Shown: positions 56,741 through 64,000 of the stretch, one piece after another
Layout: each line of letters starts with the position of its first letter
Position numbering within the stretch: the first letter of the stretch is position 1
NCBI GenBank assembly: GCA_023678885.1
Contig: CM042982.1
Span: 9,982,001 to 10,046,000, forward strand
DNA: 64,000 nt
Reading direction: 5' to 3'
DNA from: Pogostemon cablin
Lineage: Eukaryota > Streptophyta > Magnoliopsida > Lamiales > Lamiaceae
Notes under the pieces: generated by a model
The model's input: only the letters and a program-made list of their open reading frames with translations
What the model was told of the DNA's origin: nothing
Databases searched by the model: none
Program-made: the position numbers and the translations under genes

Positions 56741-57148
56741 GGCCGAATAGGCATGTATATGGTCATGGCTGAATAGAGTAAAGTTTGAGTCGAATAGACA
56801 AAAATTTAGATCGAATATAGTTACATGTATCCGTACTAAAAAAAATTCGACATAAAATACAATCAGGCCAAATAGACATATAGGACTTGAGCATAATAGG
56901 ATTAAATATAACTGTACTTAAAATTTTTTCAACATAAAATACAATTAGGCCGAAAAGACATATATAACTTAAGCCGAATAGAATAAAGTTTGACCTGAAT
57001 AGAAAAAAATGTAGCTCGAATAAAATTGCATATAATTATACTTTTTTTCGATATAAAATACAATTAAACTGAAAAGGCATATAATACGTAGGTCGAATAA
57101 AATAAATGGTAAATCGAATAAAAATTATTTTAAGTCGAATAGAGATAT
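56741..57148. repeat. Third, decayed cluster of the GGCCGAATAGA motif
   Basis: About fourteen diverged copies (GGCCGAATAGGC, GTCGAATAGAC, AGCCGAATAGAATAAAG and similar) lie outside the MULE. A ~120-bp repeat of CATAAAATACAATTAGGCCG-like phrases is visible. I infer the remains of a related element whose ends I cannot place. Confidence 0.6.
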
Positions 57149-57803
57149 AGTTTTTCTATAAATTTTATTTTTTATTTTTATAAACTGTGGTATATTAAAA
57201 CTCAGCAGGGATGAAATATTAAAATGTGATTTCCTATTATATCTAATTTTCTTTCAATTAAAATCTCATAAAAAAATAAATTAGTATATTAAATTATTAT
57301 TAATTTTATGAAATATTAAAATGTGATTCCCTATTATATTTAATTTTCTTTCAATTAAAATCCTATAAAAAATAAATTAGTTTATTAATTATTTTGAGGG
57401 CATGTAATTTTAATTTTTCTTTCCTTTTAAAATTACTATTCTAAGTTATTTACAATTTATTTATCTACAGAAGGGTGACGTATATGAATAGTATATTTCA
57501 TATCATACGCTAATTCATACAAATTTATTATTAAGGCAAGTCTTGTGATCGTATCGTTTATAAAAGTTCAACTTTAACTATAACTCACAATTTTGGGTTA
57601 TACTTGAAATTTAATTGAAATTTCGGATAAAGACCTAATATTTATTTAAGTCTCACTTTAAGATCTAATTTTTTAAGTCTTTTAATTTAAAGTTTAAATT
57701 TAATTTCTTTTATCAAGCTAGGACCCAATTTTTATACTTATTTTATTTTTCCTAATCTTGAAACTTGTTAAATTGTATTTTCTTGCTTCAAGTTATGCAT
57801 ATA

Positions 57804-58008
57804 CTCCCTCTATATCGCCCAAATAGATTATTTTATTATATTGAGCGTCTCGTCCAAATCGTACAATTTTTCTCTTTTAGTAAAAATGACCCACCACTAC
57901 TCATCACATCTCTCTAATACACCTCCTCACTTTACATAAATAAAATTATAATACTCCTTAATATACGTGCAAAAAAGCAAATGACATACTTTGACCGGAC
58001 GGAGGGAG
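57804..58008. mobile_element. Stowaway-type MITE
   Basis: Starts CTCCCTCTATATCGCCC after TA and ends TTGACCGGACGGAGGGAG. The right TA is CA. Confidence 0.75.
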
Positions 58009-58315
58009 CATATTTTTTTTAAATATACACCTTCAAATCCTATGATGACATCGAATATATATAGTTTTAATTGAAATTTCGTAATGTTCTATAATATATA
58101 AAAAAATTGAATTCGAAAAAATTTACGACAAGCTTTTAGTTGAAATAAATAAAATAAAATTTAAATGAGACTTTTTTAAATCCCAAAATTGAGAGTTACA
58201 TTAAAAAAATGCATTTTTATATGAAAAAAATTCATTGAAACACTTATAAAATACTTAAATTGAGACTTCAAATTAAAATTGGGTAGTTGCATGAAATTCT
58301 TCTATTTAACATGTA

Positions 58316-58541
58316 CTCTCTCCCTCCCACCCATTCAGAGTTTTTTTTTTCATTTTGAGTGTAACACCCAAAAAGTATTCTTTCATTTTTTATACACATG
58401 AGTCTCACACACACCCACTAATTCAATTAAAATATGAGACACACACTCCCACTAATACAACTATCCACTACACATTAAATAATAATACTCTTTAATTCAA
58501 GTAAAAAAGTAAAATACACCATTTAGGCCGGACGGAAGAAT
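58316..58541. mobile_element. Stowaway-type MITE
   Basis: Starts CTCTCTCCCTCCCACCC after TA and ends GGCCGGACGGAAGAA. It shares the interior CCCACTAATACAACTATCCA with 54355-54576. Confidence 0.7.
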
Positions 58542-58544
58542 TAT

Positions 58545-60031
58545 TTGTTTATCTATAATACTCTATCTATTTGGTATTTGCCCACTTCTTTAATAATCAC
58601 CCCCAAAAAAATTTTGAATATATGGAAAAATATTTAACATGATTATCGTTTAATTATTTCAAACGATTTTGTAATCTCATTTGAATTCAAATTCCATATT
58701 TTCTGAATCCCAAATTGATAAAAAAAAAATTATTTGTGCATATCTTTCATACACTTCTTCCATTCCAAATTAAATTTTGTGCTTTTTATTTTCGTTTGTC
58801 TCACATTAAATATTACACCGAAAAAATGAAATAATTACATCAATATGTGATCCTAAAAATATATTTTAATTACAAATTTATCATCATCTCAACTAACACA
58901 CATAACATACTTTATAATATTTTTATTACCTAAAAATACATTATTTTTTGAGAGTCAATAAAATGAATATAAAAGTAATTTTTTTAAAATTCGCAGTAAA
59001 ATAAATTGAAACATGGGAATATATAGATATTTGACTGAAAAAACTCTATTACATTCAACTCATAATCATAACATAGATCACACAGATTCTCTTTCTTCAA
59101 TAAACTTGACAATATGGTTGAAAAAAAGAATCAATAATGCCAAGAAAAGATAAGGGGTGTAGTGTTTAGATGCTCATCTTTTTCCAAGGAAACTTACCTG
59201 ATAAGCAACACACATGTTTAAATATATTTGTTACAAAAAAATTCATTACCAATGAAAGGATTAATTATCACAATCATTATATTCATAAACTTAGGTAGTA
59301 GTTAGCTAAAGTCCTGCAAGAACTGTACAAGGAAATTATTAAACTTTTGGGGAATAAACTTATTGGATTCCACGTCATTAATACTAAGCTATTTGAGATT
59401 TTGATAGTTGATTAGATGCGTTATCAAATTATCAAATTCTATACCAAATATTTTTGCCTTAATTAAATAATTTACATATGATCATATATGGCAAAATTTA
59501 ATTGAATCACGTAACTGTCTTCGATTGAAAATATATATGAAATTGATTACTGCTTTTCTAAAATAAAATGATCGTGGATGGCCTAATTTGTTGCAGTCAT
59601 GTTTGAATTTTTGTATGAATTTGACAGCCTTATCACGTTAAAGCTCTTATAATTTCAATATATTCCTGCAACGATGTTACTATTTTAATTTTACTATGAT
59701 TTATATATATTTTTAAATTCATTCTAATAATTTAGATAGCTCTTTTGTGAGGCAAGTATATATGAGACGAATTGCGAGTCGACTCAACTTATTTTGTGAG
59801 GCAAGTATATGTGAGACGAATTGCGAGTCAAATTGACCAATTGTTAAAGTATACTATATAAGTAAATTATTTTATTGATAGTTAAAGTATATGTATATAG
59901 TGAATCATATTATAACAATTTAAAAACATGCTTTAATACATTATTAATTATCATATTTTAGAAAGAATTCTTTAACTTCGAATTAATATACTTTACTGAT
60001 ATAATAAGAATATTTTTACTTCAAATTAATA
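58545..60031. other. Gene-free AT-rich region
   Basis: No gene was recognised. A 48-bp tandem duplication of TGTGAGGCAAGTATAT(A/G)TGA and GAATTGCGAGTC lies at 59745-59828. Confidence 0.5.
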
Positions 60032-60458
60032 CTTTCATCCGTCCCATCCAAATAGTCATTTTTTTTTCTATTTTGGACGTCTCACCCAAATAGTTTCCTC
60101 TCTCTTTTTACACACATGAGGCTCACACACACTCATTAATACAATTAAAATAAAAGGTTCATACCCTCAGGACATAGCTCAAGTGATAGAGGGGAGGATG
60201 GAAAGGTCTTCCAACTGAGCTTGGTTGCTGTAGGGTGGGGGTTCGAATCCTGCCTTTGGCATGGATTTGGCCCCTTGCAAGCACAAGTTAAACAGCGAGC
60301 CCTCCCTAAGCCACTTGAGGCACATCCTGCGATTTACCTCCTCCACCAATTCCCAGAGCAGGGGCGGTGGGGCCCCTAATGGTGGGGTACACCATAATAA
60401 TACTCCTTAATCCACGTGCAAAAAGTAAAAACAAGCCTTAAAGTGGGATGGAATGTGT
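60032..60458. mobile_element. Stowaway-type MITE split by a SINE
   Basis: Starts CTTTCATCCGTCCCATCC after TA and ends AAGTGGGATGGAATGTG before TA. The interior carries AATACAATTAAAAT, then the SINE, then AATAATACTCCTTAATCCAC. That is an intact MITE body interrupted in the middle. Confidence 0.75.
60166..60391 (+). mobile_element. tRNA-derived SINE, second copy, nested in a MITE
   Basis: It begins around CCCTCAGGACATAGCTCAAG (A box) with GGGTTCGAATCCTGCCTTTG (B box) and ends GGTGGGGTACACCATAAT. It has the same order as 52636-52832 (GCTTGGTTGCTGTAGGGTGG shared) but a 30-bp extra segment TTAAACAGCGAGCCCTCCCT. No exact target duplication was found. Confidence 0.8.
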
Positions 60459-60959
60459 ATACTTTACATATATAATAATTATACTTTAACAACGAGTCAA
60501 TCCATCCCACGTTATTATAGTCTCACAAAAGAGTTTATCAACTACTTTATCCTTATTGTTAGTTTTTAGTTTTTTTTTTTGGTTTTTTTATTTAAATATA
60601 CACAATTAATACCATTTTACTCTCAAAGTTTATTACATTCTCTATTTAAAAGTTGTCACAATATTATGTGCAATTGGTGCATGGCGTTAGGATATGTGTA
60701 CATTCAATTCATATATTTAATAATAAAAATATACTCCATAAATTACTAATAAATTAAAAATTTTACAGTTTTTCTAACTCTTTTATAAAATATTATTAGT
60801 TTTTATAATAAAAATTTAATAATACCGTTGAATATATAAAAGAAAAATACTAGTCTATTATTCACAAATACATGTATTATTAAATTAAAATTAATACACT
60901 TTCTTAGAAAAAATAAAATTGGATATATCTATGCCTGGTGCACGAAATACCCTCTCTTA

Positions 60960-61727
60960 GGCCATCTCCAGGAGTTCGCTCTATTTTAGCGCATATTTCA
61001 CACTAATTTAGCACAAAATTACAATACAATTCCAGCAGCTTGCACTATATTTTCGCACTATATAGAATATTCTTAGAATATTCCATTTTATATTAAATTT
61101 TAAATTAATATTTATATGATTAAACTAATTTAGGATTTAATAAATTCAATAAACTATATATTTATTGATATCAATTTAATAAATAAAATATATTTATTAT
61201 TAAAATTTTAAATTACATATTCTATAATTTACAAATTATTTAAAATAATTATAAAAAAATCAATCTTGAATTTAATGATACAATAACATAATTAAAAATC
61301 ATGACATATTAAAATTTAATACAAAATATTAATTTCTAAAAATACAGTAATTAATATATATTAATTTTAAAATATTAAAAAACTAAATAAATTAATGTAA
61401 TAAAACAAAAACTAAACAAATAAAAAATAATAAAATTACCGTAAATATTAAAAGTGAGAATTATTAAAAGAGATGGGATCAGCAATTGCATAAAACGCAA
61501 AATTAAAAGAAAAGGGTTCAGTTTTGTTAATTAAAAATATTAAATATAAAAATGGATAAATAGATTATATTATTAAATATACATAAATAGTAGATAGCGC
61601 AAACTTATTTTCTGCGCCACATCTAGCACGATTCTGTAGCAATCTTTATTTTAGCACAGTATCCAACGCACTGCTGGAGAACAAATTTTGCGCTAGAGTG
61701 GCGCTCCAGCACACTACAAAGATGCTC
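60960..61727. mobile_element. PIF/Harbinger-like MITE
   Basis: TIRs are GGCCATCTCCAGGAGTTCGC at the left and (reverse complement) GAGCATCTTTGTAGTGTGC at the right, with further inverted matches CTCTATTTTAGCGCA / CTCTAGCGCAAA. It is flanked by TTA on both sides (60957-60959 and 61728-61730), the 3-bp target duplication of this superfamily. No ORF is present. Confidence 0.6.
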
Positions 61728-61962
61728 TTAGGAGTTTTATCATCAATCATTTTTAGGCTAGGTTTGTTTGCGGTTTTGAAAACCGTTTGACTTTTCAAAA
61801 CACTACACTATTTTAGATGAAGTCTTAAAAAAGCATTCTAATCTATATCTACAAATTCTATTAATCATTATTCTCTCGTTTTTCATATATTTTTTGTACT
61901 TAATTAATACTAATTTTCTTCTCAAGTATTTTGCTACATCAATTAACATTCTCTTATACATA

Positions 61963-63842
61963 CTTCCTCTGTCCGCTGCAAAGATAATCGTTTTATTATC
62001 TTTGGTGTCCGATCCAAAGATATCCGTTTCCATTTAAGGAAGGCATGGGTATCCCTTACAAGCTAAGATTTCCCTTAAACAACCTTGTAGACTTAGAAAA
62101 ACTGCACTGAGCTTGGTGTGACTCAAATCTTAATATGATTTGTTCACTGCCTCTAACAAATCATCTATAGTTTCTGCTGCAGTCTGCACATGTAATGACT
62201 GTAAAGCCCAAAACCAACCCAAATCATTCACATTAGTGTCTCGACTTTGAGGGGATTGAAAGACTAGATGGAATTTGAATCCGTCTGAGCTTGCAACCTC
62301 TCTCTATTCTGGGTTAGTGTCCTTTATATGAGGCTTTGCATTATCTTATTGAATAAATATTTCCTTACTAGCTCCAACTGGCCATTTAGCTTTAATAGCT
62401 GGTAACACCTGAAATCAATGTCACCAATAAGGATTTTTACAATAATTCTTATCCAGGAAATTGATTTCAGGTTTAGCTACTCAATGATGAACACAATCTG
62501 AGAGTTACACACACTTAGATAAATATATGCAGCTTTAAATGAAATTACCTGACTGATCAATACATTTTTTGTCAGTCTTTGTGACTGACAGTATTGCCTT
62601 TGTTTCAATTGTACCTGTCTCTCTGTTTTTTTAATTCCTTTGTCCTGAAACTTTTTCAGTAAATGGAAAAATACCTATTTTTTCCATCAAATATGCACTC
62701 ACCCATAGAATCATAAGCAGGTCTGGCCACTACACATAGGAACATAACCTTTATGATAAAACTTTTGCTTTGACATGCTCTATATGGTTCTGTTTCCTCT
62801 GTAGTTAAGTAGTATCTCTCTAATGCTCTTGTGAGAAAGAACCACTTCTCATCTATGTGTACATTTTGTGTCATGCTCTTAAACTTGATAATTTTGTCCT
62901 CTCTAATCACCTCTAATGCATCTAGACAGAATTTCATCCTACTTATCTTGTTATTCTCAGACACAGCTGGCTTGATTGCATTAGTATGTGCTCTCATCAG
63001 CTCTTTTTTAACCCAATCACCAACTAGAACCTTAGAGACCTTCATTTCTTTTGCTATGCTTCTATATGTTCATCTTTTCTTCAACTCAATGATTTCCAAC
63101 TTGTCCTTATCATACTTCTTGCTTATTGGATGCTCTCTTTATGTTTTTTTATTCACTACATGAATAGCCATACCTGCAGCCATTTGTTGCTTTGCTCTTG
63201 CCCATATACTTCTAACGGTTTTTCTTGATACACCAAATGTAGAAATGGCCTTAGTGATTCGGCCATGTGAAGCTTTGCCATTTGATAAACCTACCAACAT
63301 GAATTGAACAATAGCATTAAGCTCATTTGTACTTAGATTTTTTTTTGTCATTATGTTGGTTGGAAGAAACTTAAATTTCTTTTTGCAGGTGTAAATATAT
63401 TTATGGTGTAATTTAGGAGGGAATTAGAACATGTGTTGGAGGGAATTAGAAATTGATATGGAGGGAATTTTGATTAACATATTGGAGGGAATTGAAAATA
63501 TAATTTAGACCTAACATATGTACTTTTAATTTTAATTTTTGGACATGTAATGTTACTTTAACATGTGTACATAATTTTTTTTATATTTAATGTAGTGTAC
63601 AGAATTTGATTAACATATGTACGAATTTTGTGGCCCCACCAGTAAAGTGTGATGTGGGATTTGAGTTTGTACAGTTATCGATTAATCACTTTTTGGAGTG
63701 ATTAACCAATTCAAAAACTGTTTTAAAGTAAGGGTATTTAAGTAAAAGTACACACTCCAATTACCCACTATACATTTAATAATAATGCTCTTTAATCTAC
63801 GCGTAAAAAGCAAACGGTTACGTTTGCACCTGACGGAGGGAG
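61963..63842 (-). mobile_element. Mariner-like element with both TIRs
   Basis: The left end is CTTCCTCTGTCCGCTGCAAA, and the right end (reverse complement) is CTCCCTCCGTCAGGTGCAAA. Both are flanked by TA (61961-61962 and 63843-63844). The 1.88-kb element encloses a mariner transposase on the minus strand. The termini match the Stowaway MITEs in this window, whose likely source family is such elements (established for plant mariners). Confidence 0.9.
62045..63351 (-). pseudogene. Mariner-like transposase
   Basis: It starts at 63351 (MTKKNLSTNELNAIVQFML) with a helix-turn-helix-like FGVSRKTVRSIWARAKQQ. After a shift it continues at 63045 (SKVLVGDWVKKELMRAHTN), then has HIDEKWF (first catalytic Asp of the DD39D plant mariner core). 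Next are FIQ and DNAKPHI (second Asp, preceded by TAA) and NDLGWFWALQSL (third Asp). An intron is likely around 62549-62412 (GT-AG). About 400 residues are expected. Shifts and stops show it is inactive. Confidence 0.85.
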
Positions 63843-63844
63843 TA

Positions 63845-64000
63845 CTATGTAAACTCTATGAATAAACATTGAAAAGGGAGTTTTTTATTCACACCAAGTT
63901 AATAGTACTATTTTATAGGCTTTACATACTTACTAAAAATAAAAGAATTTTTTCGTACTAATAGCATTTAAATGGATTTGATTTCTTTCTAAGCTCGTTA
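63845..64000. other. Right edge, nothing recognised
   Basis: Short AT-rich sequence after the mariner element. No gene or element could be identified. Confidence 0.5.

Noticed and set aside
60166..60300. Possible tRNA gene (A and B boxes)
   Set aside because: A and B boxes are present, but the second copy with target duplication and the absence of a clean cloverleaf show a SINE.

Overview
The window is nuclear DNA of a flowering plant, probably a eudicot. It has AT-rich intergenic sequence, spliced genes with GT-AG introns, and nested plant transposons of nearly every class. Only two ordinary host genes are visible: a small two-exon gene of unknown function (30345-33959, +) and a NAC transcription factor most like the NAC083/VNI2 group (39222-40116, -). 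The NAC gene has a one-base frameshift as printed.

1-19340 holds a decayed endogenous plant pararetrovirus (Caulimoviridae) on the minus strand. It reads from a Met-tRNA primer site (19251-19262) through a first ORF, coat protein, movement protein, protease, RT/RNase H and a transactivator-position ORF, to a duplicated as-1-like promoter module at the left edge. The order coat-movement-protease-RT/RNase H-transactivator fits the cavemovirus/solendovirus type. A 12-kb Ty3/gypsy retrotransposon of the Tat lineage (5528-17557, +) is inserted in its coat gene, with a 5-bp target duplication CTTGG. The viral frame resumes exactly across the empty site. The retrotransposon carries gag, protease, RT, two RNase H domains and integrase, plus an antisense intron-bearing plant-mobile-domain gene. 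Its RT and integrase have lost catalytic residues.

19.3-30 kb is gene-poor. It holds a Helitron 3' end, fold-back repeats, a gypsy LTR remnant, a Mutator-type MITE with target duplication, a second TIR element, a SINE with target duplication, and Stowaway MITEs. The intron of the small gene at 30.3-34 kb contains a short minus-strand LTR element that has captured a piece of a plant glutamate-receptor-like gene.

44678-51640 is a complete Mutator-like element (6963 bp, perfect 9-bp target duplication AATTTGCTA). A degenerate MuDR transposase and a DUF1985-like gene converge inside it. Phased arrays of a GGCCGAATAGA motif lie inside both ends in inverted orientation, and a third, decayed cluster of the same motif sits outside the element at 56.7-57.1 kb. 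Other elements to the right are two copies of a tRNA-type SINE (one nested in a MITE), a PIF/Harbinger-like MITE, and a nearly full-length mariner-like element (61963-63842) whose ends match the many Stowaway MITEs.

All similarity statements come from reading motifs by eye. No database search was run.
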